From positions 62,001 through 126,000 of the forward strand of contig VIIQ02000039.1 of NCBI GenBank assembly GCA_007449985.2: 64,000 nucleotides of DNA, written 5' to 3'. The DNA comes from Desmodesmus armatus. Its lineage: Eukaryota > Chlorophyta > Chlorophyceae > Sphaeropleales > Scenedesmaceae. The notes beneath the pieces are model-generated. The model saw only the letters and a list, made by a program, of their open reading frames with translations. It was not told the DNA's origin and searched no databases. The first letter of the stretch is position 1. Every line of letters begins with the position of its first letter. Positions 34,501-46,956 of the stretch are shown in pieces. Both the position numbers and the translations under genes were made by a program.

Positions 34501-37500
34501 GCAGCGGGCACCATCGGCATCTTTCGAGCGCCATCAACCATGTAGGCTCGGTCAAGCACCTGCTGTGCACGCATACCATTGCAATGCAGTAACGGTTATG
34601 CCAGCTTGGAACAACAGACCACATACAGTGGGGTCAGGGACTGCCAGCCTGTGACTGTCACAAAGCAGGTCACACACTGCACAGTGGCACACTGAAGCAG
34701 CTCCAATCTACGCCGAGTGGGTGAAATACACCAGCCTTCACGCACACGCTTTCCTGCAAGGTACATGCAACACAACTTACCAGCGTGAAGACACCCAGCA
34801 CCCGCATGTCATGAACGTCAGGCCCAAAGCTCACCGTGCTTTTGCTGCTGCAGCAGCCTCCCGCTTCTGCCTCAAAGCCTCACACTCTGCCCGCCACTCT
34901 GCCAGCTGCTCTTGCCGCCGTTGCTGCAGCAGCACGCGCACACACGCACACGCCCAACCCCAGTCAGGTATGGGCACGAAAGTTTCGGCTCCATCATGTG
35001 TCGCTGTGCTGAACCAACTACACCAACTACAGTAACGATACCGACAATCACTGCAATGATCGCACTTTACTGTCGCAAAACTGTAATGCCGGTGTCACCC
35101 CACCTCCTGCTTCTCTGCTTGGGTAGCAAACCACTCCGCCGGCGTGACGCCGTCGAGGAAATCCTTGTAGCGCTTGCACTCCTCCAGCCGCTCCTGCTGC
35201 TTGCTCAGCTCAGACTTGAGCGCTGCAATGGCGCCATTCAGGCGCTTGATCTCCAACACCTGCAACAGAATGAACATCATGCTTGGTCGGCCGCCATGGC
35301 AATGACATATGCCTAGGCTTGATGCTGCACCAGACAGACCCCCCTCCTGGCTGCATATTTAGGCAGACCGCTTGAAGACGGCGATAGCTTGCTGAGTGGC
35401 ACCGAACGGCAGACCTGCAGTGTGCATACCAGTGTATGGCTAGTGTCACCCCCCCCCCTTGCAAGAAGTACACGGGGAGCCCCTGTATCAGCTAATGTAC
35501 AGGTTGACTGTCCAGTTGATCTCGCTGCCATCACGCTGCAAAGGCATGGCCAGCACTGCTGCTTACCTTGTCTTGCTTTGCCTTTGCCTCCGTGTCTGCA
35601 TGCTTGATTGCCTCCTGCACCTTCTCATCATTCTCCTTCAGAAAGGCATCAAACCTCAGCGCATCCTCCTCCAGCATTGCCTGCCACACACATACACACA
35701 TGCTTGTTTTTGATTGAATGTGTTTTTCCTGTGCGTTCCCACGCACTCATGCCCAACTTCGGAATATCACATCCTTGGAGTGTGGTTGATGCATTGCCTG
35801 CCACACACATACACACAATTGTTGGTGTCCCTCCTGGATTGCTTGCAGGTGCCTCACATGTTCATGGTACTACCATAGCATAGTATGCTAGCTACACATG
35901 CAACCTTTATGCCATAGAGTGTTAGGCTAACACACAGCACACAAAAGAGAGCAGACAAGAGGCACGCGCAGAGGCAGAGGGTAAGACAAATGCGAGGTGA
36001 GAAGGCATTCCACTGTGGAAAGGGGCATTCCGTGTTGAAAGAATGAGGGGGCCGCCGCAGTAGCGTGTGACTGCGCCACCGCAGTTGCCACACACGTCAC
36101 TTGCGCTGAGCACGGCGGCGATCACATCTGCACCGGCCATGGCATTGCTCGTATGCCACTCGCATCAACCACTTGCCCAACACTCAGCCGTGCATGCCTG
36201 ATCCTTCCTGCTGTGGCATGATACACCACCCAATGCCGCATCCTGCAGCTCGCATCTTTGTTCTATGCTTTTTCACACCCCTGAACACCAGCCGCACCTC
36301 GCTGCGCTTCAGGGCCTCCTCTCGCTGCCTGGCCCGTTCCTGCAGCTTGTGGATCTCAGCACGCTTTGTGTCCAGTGACATCTGCAGGACAACGCGCCAC
36401 GGCAGCCAGCCATCTTGATTCAGCATGCGCCCACCTCAGTTGTGGAGGCTGCATGGAACTGTACTGGAGCGGACCTGTGGTGGCTGCATAGGCAGCGCAT
36501 ATGCCAGCGCAGCTGTGCATCTAATATTCGTGAAAGCAACATCGTGGGAGTTACTGTACTGCCCTGCACTGTTTTGTTTGGTGCGTTCCCTGCAGGTTCT
36601 ATTCAGTACGACATCCCCCACCTGCACCAGGAGCGTTTCCCGCTTCTTTGCCAGCAGCTCCTTGATGTTTTCCCGTGCCACACGCCGCGGCACAGCAGCA
36701 ACAGCAGCTGCTGCCAGGCTCGCATCTGGGTCCACAGGAGCAACCTGGGTGGCAGCAGTTGAGGTGATACATGTACAGCGCCACACTGCTGTTGGACACA
36801 ATATTGTCCTGCATCAATGTTGCAGTGCACATCGGCATCCTAAAATTTGGATAGTGTGCACATGGTCCTCCGGGAGCCAATCCTGCACACAATAGTCTGT
36901 CAGCTGCTGTTCACTTCGACTGCCGATGGCCTCCCCACACTCGTGGACCAGCTCAGCGCCATGCAACCCACCGTGCTGGCGGTTAGACAACCTGGAAGCA
37001 GCTGGTGCCCGCCGCGGCTGCTGAGCAGCAGCTGCATCCCCAGCACAGCTCCGAGCCTGGAGTCCACCCAGGATATAATATAATTCTTTTCCCCGCGGCT
37101 CACCTTCTTGCTGGCTTTGAGTGTTTCATGGAACGCTGTCCTGATGGTGTCGTCTGCAAACAGCGCCTGCTGCCTGCTGGCAAAGGTGGTCTTTTCCCGC
37201 ACAGAGAGGTGCGCAGCAGCTGCTTTGGCGGCTTGGCGCTCAGCACGCTGCTCCTCCTGCAGTGCATGCATAGCCCATAGTGATCATGACCATTATGGTT
37301 AGCAGACGGTGTGTCTGTGTGCTGATTGCACCACCTGCTGCAAATGAGCTGAAAATCCAAGGCATTGTGGTGCTATGCCACCCAGCATGCAGCATAGCTG
37401 GTGTTGCTGAGCAGGTCTTCATAGGTTCAATGCTGTTGGGAGTGCTGCCACAACAGGTGTTGACACGCTGTGCGCACAGTAGAGTGCGTGCTGCTGCTGC

Positions 37501-37851
37501 TGATGACGTTGGTTGGCAGACAGGGTGGCTGGCATGCGTGCTGCCTCCACCACTGCTTGGCCCTGCTGAGGAAACCTGCATGACTAATCTGCTGCAGTCC
37601 TGCACACGCACCTGCAGCCTGAACAGGTCCTCATCTGCTGGTATGGCAAAGGGGTTTGCTGCCTCGCCTGATGCAAATAATGACTGTGTGTCCCGGGTTT
37701 GTCTGCATTCAAGAAGCTGCTGTGAGCATCAGGTGAAGGAACTGGGTTTTGCTGCAGACCCTTCTGTACAACATCTGCAGCAGGAGCAGGAGCACACTTA
37801 CGAGTGTCCTCCCTGGCTGATCCGGCCTGCGCTGTTTTCAGTCTGCAGCAT
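31596..37851 (-). CDS. CFAP100: CFAP100 (CCDC37 / MIA1), ciliary inner-arm dynein regulator
   Basis: Sixteen exons, all phase-matched: 37851-37802, 37702-37612, 37256-37104, 36744-36622, 36381-36298, 35680-35567, 35259-35104, 34923-34835, 34444-34357, 33857-33747, 33558-33517, 33219-33127, 32879-32623, 32408-32300, 32145-31963, 31670-31596. Product 605 residues, close to the human length. Hallmarks in family order: NPFAIPADEDLFRLQ (33-47); SLDTKRAEIHKLQ; ALRFDAFLKENDEK; LEIKRLN then YKDFLDGVTPAEW (206-257, DUF4200 coiled coil); SKPQQLLQ then YSDLEESNLFLIQ (near 354-367); ERERRQL coiled coil; RSRPP near the C-terminus; acidic end EEAELAAF. In Chlamydomonas, MIA1 (FAP100) and MIA2 (FAP73) form an axonemal complex modulating inner-arm dynein f/I1, beat form and phototaxis. 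Residues 98-139 and the Gly/Pro-rich stretch in exon 13 look lineage-specific. The gene appears intact. Confidence 0.94.
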
Positions 37852-38580
37852 GCTGCCTGCTCCAGTCCGGCTGGGGCTCTGCAGCACGTGGAAGCAGAAA
37901 CGGTGTGCAAATATGGGCTGGGGTGCACGCCTGCTGCACCAAAAGCTCCACCATGTGGCTTCCTGTGCTTGCAGAGCAGCAGCATCGGGCGACTGCTGCT
38001 GATTGGTCCTGACAGGCCCTAGATTATCAGGATGTTACTGGAAACAAAACAGCTTACATGGATCATTTGGGGACCTCGTGATTGGTGCTGAGCTGCACTG
38101 AGTTTCCTGCTGCTGCTTCTGCCTTGTGAAGCTCTGCTGCTCAAGAGTATGTGCTAGCACAGTGGCATTCGAAGGCGTTTGAAACATGTGACCATTGTAT
38201 GTGGGTTACCCAGAACACGCTCAACCAAACACAACGAGCTCAGCTGGACAAGGTAGTCAAATCGGGTCACCATTAGTCATCGCTGTAGCACCGATAACAT
38301 CGCCCTCCAACATGTGTCACATTGCTGTTACCGAACGCACTTCTGTGGTTGGTCTGCCAGGAGTGCCTTGGCAGCACATGATCACCCACTTTCACCTCCC
38401 AAGCTGAACTCTGATCATCCACAGCACAGCACCCACTACCATCCACGCACAGATCAAGGGGCACGACACCTCACGCATCGAAAGCTCAATAACAGAGCTC
38501 AACACCAATGCACCAGGGCCCAACAGGATGCTGCTGACACCTGGGCTGCACTAGGTGCATGGCAGGTGTTGCCTCCACCT
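37852..38580. other. Intergenic region between CFAP100 and the zinc-finger gene
   Basis: 729 bases holding the presumed CFAP100 promoter and the 3' untranslated region of the C2HC gene. A minus-strand TGTAA (TTACA at 38054) is the likely C2HC poly(A) signal. No exon is supported. Confidence 0.5.
38054..38058 (-). terminator. Candidate TGTAA poly(A) signal, C2HC zinc-finger gene
   Basis: Minus-strand TGTAA about 520 bases past the stop at 38581. Confidence 0.35.
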
Positions 38581-41500
38581 TCAACGTGAGCCGCCACTGT
38601 TGCACCTCATGTAGGCCGCCCTTCCACCTGGTACACAAATAAGAAACAACAAGGAGGTTCAGCGACCACTAGCCATCAGCAGCATGCACAAGCTTGGGCA
38701 GTGGACATCTTGTAGCATCAACATGTTCGGCCAGGATCGCCTGCAAAGGCTGTCACTACAAGTGTATATTCGTGTATACCTGATCAACACAGCGACAAGC
38801 TGTGTATCACTACACACATTGTACTGGCACCACGTACCTGCTGCCTTGAGCCGAGAAGGCTTTGCAATGATGTCAGCACACTTTGGGATGTGGCGCTCAG
38901 CAACCAGCTCTGCAAAGCGCCGCCCGCAGTGAGGGCACTCAACCCTGCAGTCCACCAACACACACACAGCCTGTCTTAGCATTCGCCTCACAGCAGGTTC
39001 CACACAGCTTCTTGCGACAGCTCAGTTGTAGCCCTCAAGGTGTGCCGATGTTGGAGCCCAGCTGCTGTCGCCCATGCATTAGGCGCTCCGTCCGCATGCC
39101 TCACAAGGGCGATGGCCCCATTTTCTTTGCAGCTGCAGCAGCACTGGACAGGGAGCCTGTACGCCGACTGCCCTCTTGTTCCTTTTCCTTTGTTGTGTGC
39201 TGTCCCTGCAAGCCCACCGCTCCTGCACGTCTATGGACCTTGCCCTCACTCAGCAGCGCGCCCCACAAAAAAATGGCCTGAGCTCCTCTGTACAACATCA
39301 CGACCCTGTGTTGGCCCCCTCTGATTCGTTGTTGCTGCTGCTGCTGCTGCCACAAACGCCTGACGACCATGGATGCCTACCTGCTGTCCTCCACCTCCTC
39401 TAATTGTGCGGCACCGCCCCAGCTGGACGCGCCAGCAGCCTGCGGCTTAGTCGCACGCATGGCGGCTCTCAGCTGCTCACTCTGCTTCTGCCACGCTGGC
39501 TTCTTTGCCTGCACAGCCGAAACTGCTGGCCGCTTGTCGTGCGCTGGGCCGCCGCCCCGTTGCGGCTGCTGGCGAGCGCCGCTGGTGCTGCTGCCCTTGC
39601 CCGCGCTGTTGCCACGCCGGTGCTGCTGTGCGACTGCTGCTGCACCAGTGCCCTGAAGCCGCTGCGCTTTCACATCAAAGGCCTGCGGGCCATGACAATG
39701 CATTCACACTTATACTTTTTAGTCCAGTACGGAGCGTCACACTGGCTTGCCTCATACCTAGCGTGCTTCCTATCTTCGGATGCCAGGGCATGTTCCTATC
39801 TTGGCGCGCAAAGGGCCTCATCACCATGGATTGAGGCAGCCACGGTCACTCGCATGTCGTGCATGCACCGCATGTTGCAGCTTGTCCTCTGCTGCCCACA
39901 CTCCTGCACTACATCTACATCAGCCCTCAAGTGCAGCTGCAAGGGGGCTATTGGGCACTGGCAGTCCCTGTACATACCTTGCGCTTCTGTCCAAACACCT
40001 TGTCACAAATGCGCACATGCTGCTGCAGCGCAGGTGGCGCAAAGCAGCGCCCACAGCTGGGGCAGGGGTGCCTGTCCACCTCCACATACTGTGCATCAGG
40101 AGGTAGCTCCTGCAGCTGCTTGCTGAATCCAGCACTGCTGCTGCTGCTGCTCTGCTGCTGCTGGCCCCTGCTTGGTATGCTCGGCCCTGGTTGACGTGTT
40201 GGGCAAGAGAAAGTGCTGCTTCCATGTGCCGCGTTGTTGCGCATGCTGCTGCTACCTTCACTGCTGCTGCGCCTGTACGTACTTGACTGCTGGGGCTTCC
40301 AGGAAGCATCCCGGCTGCTTGTCTGCTGCTGCCGTTGCTGTAGCGGCTGCTCTTGCTGCTGCTGCTGTGGCGGCCGCCGATTCTGCTGCTGCTGCTGCAT
40401 GGCATGCGGGTGTTGCTGCTGCCGCTGCTGCTGCTGTGGGTTGCATCCCACTGCAAGAGACTGCATTTGCTGCTGTGCCTGCTGCCATGAGGGCTGCTGG
40501 GTAGATGCTGCTGCTGCCCTGCTGTAGCCAGCAGGACTGCTGCTACACTGCAGGGTGGACCCTAGGCCAGCAGCGGCAGCAGGAGCTGCTGCTGGCCGGG
40601 CCCCAAAACCCCCTCCGCTGGTACTACTGTCCTGCTGTGCAGCAGGCGGAGTTCCCAGCCTGCGCACAAGCCTTGCGGTAGACAGCTGTTTCAGTTTCAT
40701 GAGCCCGGGGCTGCCTGATTCCTGGCTGGAGGGCCGGCTGCCGCTGCTGCTAGGACCTGCGTCATAGGCAGTGGCTGCTGCTGTTGCTGCTCTGCGTCCT
40801 GCGATGGGTGCGCTGTGCTGGCCTGATGCTAGTGCCACTCCAGGTGGTGGTTGCTGAATGTTCCACAGCAGCATGCTGCCCCTGCCCCCAGCGGAGCTCG
40901 TTGGTACCGATGCTGGTGTGTAGTTCCGTGCCGCGTACTGCTGCGAATAGCTGCCAGAGGGTACTGCTGCTGCTGCTGCTGCACTGCCACCGGCAGCGGG
41001 TGCGCTGCTTGTGCGTGCGTGCCCCCCTGAGAGGGCAGCTAGGGCTGCTGCTGCTGCAGCAGCTGGGCTGCATGCCTGGTGGTGTGCACTGCTGCTGCTG
41101 GATATGATGGGGTTGTACCCAGAAGAGAGCTGTGCTCTTTCAGGGGTGCTAGACAGCAGCTGCGGGTTCCCGTACACGTGTATGCTTCCTGCACCTGGTG
41201 CCTGCTGCTGCTGCTGCTGCTGCTGCTGCGGGATCTGCTTTGACTGTACTGGCACAGCATAGCCTGAAGGACTGATTGGGGTCCGTGTGATCACGGATGT
41301 GTAGCCTGCGAGGGCGGACCCCAGCACGGCACTGCGCGGTCCCTTCACCTCTGCTGCTGCTGCACTTGTTAATACTGCTGCTGTAGCTGCTGCAGCAAGG
41401 GGCTTGCTGTGTGCTGGGGTCGTGGTGGCATGTCTGCTGGCTGACAACAAGCCTGCTGCTGTTGGTGAGGGGCCATCAGCACGCCTGCAGGAAACATGGG

Positions 41501-41869
41501 ACAGCGTTCAGCGGTGGTATTGATTGCAGGCTCATGGTGGCTGCAGGTTCCACATCAGTAAGAGTAAAGGTAGTGGTGCAGTTTCATCAGCAAAGCTATT
41601 GGTGTTGTGCATGATACCTATCATCTCTGCTCCCACTGCTACTGCCAGTACGGCAGGCCCCGCCCTCACGCATGGTGGAGTGTAGTGTTCTCCACGCACC
41701 TGAAGGATGATGTTGTGCTTTTGGTCTGGTTCAGTGCTGGTGGCGGGCCAGCCACTTTCCAGGAGAGAGGGTGGGGCCCTGCACCAGCTGCTGCTTCTGT
41801 CCAAAGATGAGGGCTGGGTGGCGAGTACAGGGCAGGCTGGTAGGATTGGAACTCTAATCCTACATCCAT
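38581..41869 (-). CDS. ZC2HC1-type protein with two C2HC zinc fingers
   Basis: Five phase-matched exons: 41869-41700, 41484-39978, 39682-39381, 38944-38838, 38627-38581; 710 residues. Residues 1-56 are Pro/Ser/Tyr-rich (FQSYQPALYSPPSP). Residues 57-525 are disordered, rich in Ala, Ser and Gln with several Gln runs. Finger 1 at 531-550 is C-P-x-C-GRCF ... H-x3-C; finger 2 at 663-682 is C-P-x-C-GRRF ... H-x3-C. Between them are KVFGQKRKAFDVKAQR and a basic linker. The KR-K-x-FD-x-xxQR stretch after finger 1 is typical of the ZC2HC1 (FAM164) family. Fingers of this type bind zinc; the cellular role is unknown, though relatives are common in ciliated eukaryotes. The gene lies head-to-tail with CFAP100, so a ciliary role is worth testing. 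The last exon (15 codons ending SGGSR) is the least certain; the rest is firm. Confidence 0.85.
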
Positions 41870-42389
41870 ACTCAGTATTCTGCACCTTACACCTCACGGA
41901 TTGGGACGTTTGACGAGTACTGCTCGCAAAGCTGCTCGAGGCCAAGTGACGGATGCCCGAGCAAGGTTGGACTGCTCGAGCAAACTAAGTGCCACACTTA
42001 CAGATTGATTCAATGCTATGCATGATGGTTTGCTCAGTATAATAGGACCGACTGGGACAGCATAACGTTACAAAGTACAAAGTACAATGTCAACACGGCA
42101 ACTTCGTCTGCTGGCGCTGATAAACAAACATAAAAGCATGACCTCGAATGATTGCATCCTGCAGGGAGTTGCTCTGCGAGCCTTGAGAAACCCACACTGG
42201 TTGGCTGCAACCTTGAGTCACATGCAGGCAACGAGGTGGCTGCACACTGCCAGCACCTACTGAACGTAACCTCTCATTCAAAGCAACCTCTCATTCAACT
42301 GCCTGTGGCAAGCGATGGGCGCATGCACACACTGCACAATCTCTGCAACGGACTGCCAACTGCTCTGCCAAAGCTGCATGTGAATGCAT
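41870..42389. other. Intergenic region between zinc-finger gene and chlorophyll synthase
   Basis: 520 bases, both genes on the minus strand. It holds the chlorophyll synthase 3' flank (minus TGTAA at 42068-42072 and 41998-42002) and the zinc-finger gene's presumed promoter. The element CTGCTCGAG-type (TGCTCGCAAAGCTGCTCGAG, then GACTGCTCGAG) repeats at 41921-41981. Confidence 0.5.
42068..42072 (-). terminator. Candidate TGTAA poly(A) signal, chlorophyll synthase
   Basis: Minus-strand TGTAA about 320 bases past the stop at 42390, a usual 3' untranslated length for green algae; a second lies at 41998-42002. Confidence 0.45.
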
Positions 42390-45300
42390 CTAGACCAGCT
42401 GGTTGACATGGCCGATGCACAGGGCAGTTGTGAGCAGGCCAAACACCAGGAAAGGCTGTGCGCTGGCCTGGTACTTGACATCGTTGGCAATGGGGTCTGG
42501 GATCAGGTACTTGGCCTGGAAGAACATCTGCACAGCACACAACAGACACCGCAACAACACATGATGAGCTGTCTGCTTCCATACCATCAGCTCATATGCA
42601 TGCTGCACATGCTGGGCAGCAGATTTGTGATAAATCAACAGCTGAGTCTGACAGCCCAAATGCGTGTCGGAAACTTCACCAGCTGTGCCAACAGCAAGTG
42701 GCATCAAAGTGGCAGCTGCTGAGACCCAGCACACGTATGTACAATGCAGGCACACCAGAATTACAATGCATCTAGCACAATCTGAAGTTTGGTTCAGCAG
42801 AGATCATGCTGCATTTGTGTCATGCTGGCAGTGACGAGCGCAGGGCAAAGCAAGATGTGGCATGCTGTGCTGTACCCTCCCCAAGCACCTCGCCAAGCCA
42901 AACCCAGCACAGGTTTTGCTTGCCGATCAGGCATGCATGCCAACCAGCACACATTGGTATGACCATACACCACAGGCCAGCATATACGTAGACAATTATG
43001 TGCTTCGGAAGCATCGACCAGCATGTGTTGTGTACAATCTCTGGATACGTTACTGTCTATTCAGACCGCACCTGTGGCAGGATCAGGCCCAGCAGCACCG
43101 CAGCGTATGTGGTCTGGTGCAGACCGGCAAACAGGTAGGCAGCAACACCAAGCTGCACACACAGACACATCAACCACACCAGACAACACACACGTGTTCA
43201 AACACAAGGACAGGTCAGACATGGTGAGCACGAGGGGCCAAAATGGACGTGACACGCAGCATATGCCTGCAAGGTGAAGGTGCAACCCCCAAGTAGTGCA
43301 CTCCGCTAGGGTGCGGGTGTTTCCCATTGAAGCCGCGTCTGTGTTTTTGGCGCTGTGGAAGGGAGCCCCACCCCTCGGAGGTCCAGAGTTTCAAGTGCCA
43401 AGTCATGTGTGGCTCAACCACAAGACCATCTGCACCTCTATGGGTCAGCCAGAAGCAGAGGTTGACTTCTGCTTTCAAATTGGCCCAGAGAGGTGCACAT
43501 GATGTTGTAGTTCTGCGACACGTTGCCTGGCACTTGCAACGCTGCACTATTGCACGGCCCAACCCTCTAACAATGGGTGCCAGGGGATGTGCAATGCGAC
43601 TGCCAAAAACAACAAGAGGGTGCAGGCGGACTCCTAGCCGCACCTGTGTTACGTCAATGGTGCTCACACAGATCCACTTGGCTGCAACAGACACAGAAAA
43701 GCAGACACAACGGCCAGATACGTCAGACGCGGTGACACACCCACGGACCAGTAGCAGAGGGGCTGGGAAGGTGACTCTGCCATTGGGATTCGGAGTAGGG
43801 CTGCTGGACATCATAGACAGATTCCACCCCATGGCTGAAGGTGTCTGCAACAGCCTGTGCGGCCCTGGTGGTTCTGGCTCCAAGGCAATACTACTACTAC
43901 TTTACTGGATCAGGGCCTCGCCTGATTGCCCTTCAGGTGTAAAACAAAGCTCATAGGGCTGCATTTGGCAGCTCTCTCAGGAAATCACCAGCTGGCTGCA
44001 GCCACATAGTCACGCAATGTTGTGCAACACATTATGGTGTTTTCTGGGCATCATTCCCCACCTGTGTCCACACCGAATGCCACTGGCAGTGACTGCAGGC
44101 CCATCTTGCGATCACCCTCAATGGACTTGAAGTCATTCACAATGGCGATACCCAGACCTGAAGCTCAGCACACAGCAGGACGGCACACACCTCAGCTCAG
44201 ATCATCAATGGCCATTGCATTCAAAGTGCGCACACCCAACAAAGAGGCAAGAGACACATCTACCAAGCGGCTGCTGCTGCTGCATACCTCTCTGCTCCAT
44301 TTTGCCCATCCCAGCTTGGCAGCAACACAGCCTGCCCCACCTCCGTAGCTGGCATGTCTCTGTCATGCAAGCCCCACTGGTCCACGCTGTACTGATGCGC
44401 AAGCTATTGCTAAGACACTGTCAGGGTTTAGGGTCGTTGCTAAACCTCCTGATTGGGTTGAGGTGTTGGGGTTGTTGCCAGAAAAACCTGCTCACCTGCC
44501 AGGCTGTACAGCACTGTGAGCACCATCACATCAGCAGACAGCTCACCAAACAACGCCTGAAGCACGACAGAAAGAAAGCAAAAGTGACACCAGCAAGCAC
44601 AGTTTGTCAGCAGCGCCAGCAATGCCAGTAGAACAGCCTGCCCACAAGGATGGTAACTGTAACTGGCACCAAGAGCAAAGCTGCCGCTAATGCTGCTTTA
44701 AGCTGCCAATGCAGCGGTGGTGTACATGAGTGTAGGTGTTGAAGACGCCATGGACTGCCAGCCCTTTGGAGCTTAGCCTCACCCTGGAGCTGTTTATAGT
44801 TGGGTCTTTGGGGGGGAAGGTGAGGAGATGGGCCCCTTGATGCACCTGTGGTTGGGTTCAGACAGGGCGGCAGCCTAAACCCAACTACAGGTGCAATAAG
44901 AGGCTCATCTCCTCACCTTCCTCCCAACAACTCAACTATAAATCACATTCCATAAACCACATTCCATAAATCACTTTCCACCCTACCTATACAGACCGAT
45001 CAAACACGCAACAGGAGGCTCAATCCTCCCCCTCCTTCTCCTGGCGATTCCTTTCCCTAACAACCTGAACATCCATTTCATCCGCCTTACCCCACCCACC
45101 TGGCCAGCCCACCAGGGCAAGGCATGGACTGCTAGCCATGAACTGCTAGCCGTGTCCAAACCCAACCACAGGTGCGATACGAGGCCCCTCTCCTCAGCTT
45201 CGTCCCCAACACCCAACTAAAAATCACTTCCACCCTATTCATACGGACCATTCAAACACCCAACAGGAAGCTCAATCCTATCCTCCTCTTTCTTCACCCA

Positions 45301-46737
45301 ACTTCTTCCTTCTCCTGACAACCCAATCATGCATTCCATCCGCCCTACCCAACCCACCTGGCCTGCCACCAGGGCAAGGCATCATCCAGTGAACTGCTAG
45401 CCATGGACTGCTAACCCTATCACAACCCAACCTCAGGTGCAATAAGAGGGATTCTCCAAACTTCCCTCCCCAACAACCCAACTATACGTCACATCCACCC
45501 TACCAACCCCACCTGGCCGGCCCACCAAGGCAAGGCAATGTAACTGCTAGCCCTATCACAACCCAACCACAGGTACAATAAGAGGAATTCTCCTCACCTT
45601 CCTCCCCAACAACCCAACTATACGTCACATCCACCCTACCCAACCCACCTGGCCAGCCCACCAGGGCAGCGCAATGTAACTGGCACCCAGTGCGTAGTTG
45701 CCGCTCCATCCGCTCTGCTTCAGCTTCAGAGGAGGCGCACTGCACGTGTGAAAGGACGAGTCAACAGCCCAGCACACACACATGTAAGCGGTTTTGCTCG
45801 TACAGCATGAATGTATGCAACCACAAGTAGGCATTTTGCAAGCATCCACATGCCAGCAGTTTGTCTTGTGCATTGTGAGTGTAGGCATCCTCTATGAGGG
45901 CTGCCACCCCACCCGGTAGTGCCGAGCAACAATGGTTGCGGTACACAGTACAGTGCAGGTATGCGAGACAAGGTCCCAAAGGAACTAGCCAGCAAGCCAA
46001 GGGCTCATGAGGGTGCCGGTACAGCCTTATACATGACGTACTTCAGACTCTCTGGTCTGATATGGTTGCCACGGCCGCAAATGTACGCCCAGCATCACCA
46101 GCTGGCTCAGTAGCATATGACTTGCTGCTGCTTATAACCAGGGGGTAGGGTCAACATCCTTAACCCTCAGCTTGAACCCTGACCCAAACCCTAACGTCGA
46201 CTATGCCCTCGTACCTGTAGACGTAGCTGATGAATGAGCCAACATGCTCAGAAGCATGCCTTGCTGCTGTTCAGGGGGAAGGGTCAAAATCCAAACCCTC
46301 AGGTTGAACCTCAAACCCCCTTTACCCTAACCCTCACCCCAACACCAATGTTGCCCCCCCTTCCCCACCCACACCTGTATATGTAGCTGATGAATGAGCC
46401 AAAGATGGCCAGCACTGTCAGTGTGGGGAAGTCATGGCCTGACCACCTGTCCAGGGCAAACGCTGTGCCAATGCCGGCTGCCAGCAGCACCCAGAACTGT
46501 GCAACCACCTCAGGCTCACTGATCCTGCCTGCAGGTAGCAACACACACCACAGCAGCAGCAGCAGCAGCAGCAGATTTTGTTGGACAAGCAGGCGATAAA
46601 GGAATGCAGAGTTGCAGGAAGCAGCAAGTGTTCGATGAAGATGCAGCTGCAGGCATCAGCAGCCGCAGCCTGGCAGTAGCCATGCAGCTTCACATGCCCA
46701 TGGTTGTTGCTGAAAGCCGTTGCTACAAGTGAGCGAG

Positions 46738-46771
<34 letters not shown>

Positions 46772-46912
46772 GCTGATGCTGTGCCCTTCTCAAGATGATG
46801 TGCGTGTGAGCCAGCTGCCTCCTGGAAAGCAACGCTGCTGCTGCTGCTGCTGCCGCTGCTGCTGTGCCCTTCTCAAGATCATGTGCGTGTGAGCCAGCTG
46901 CCTCCTGGAAAG

Positions 46913-46956
<44 letters not shown>

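Noticed and set aside
39404..40527. Plus-strand open frames over the zinc-finger gene
   Set aside because: Antisense of exons whose minus-strand phase and two C2HC fingers are clear.
43215..43883. 222-codon minus-strand frame in the chlorophyll synthase region
   Set aside because: It only extends exon 10 through introns; spliced exons match the enzyme exactly.
46140..46340. Telomere-like CCCTAA/AACCCT strings
   Set aside because: Irregular, interspersed with other sequence and inside an intron repeat unit; not a telomeric array.
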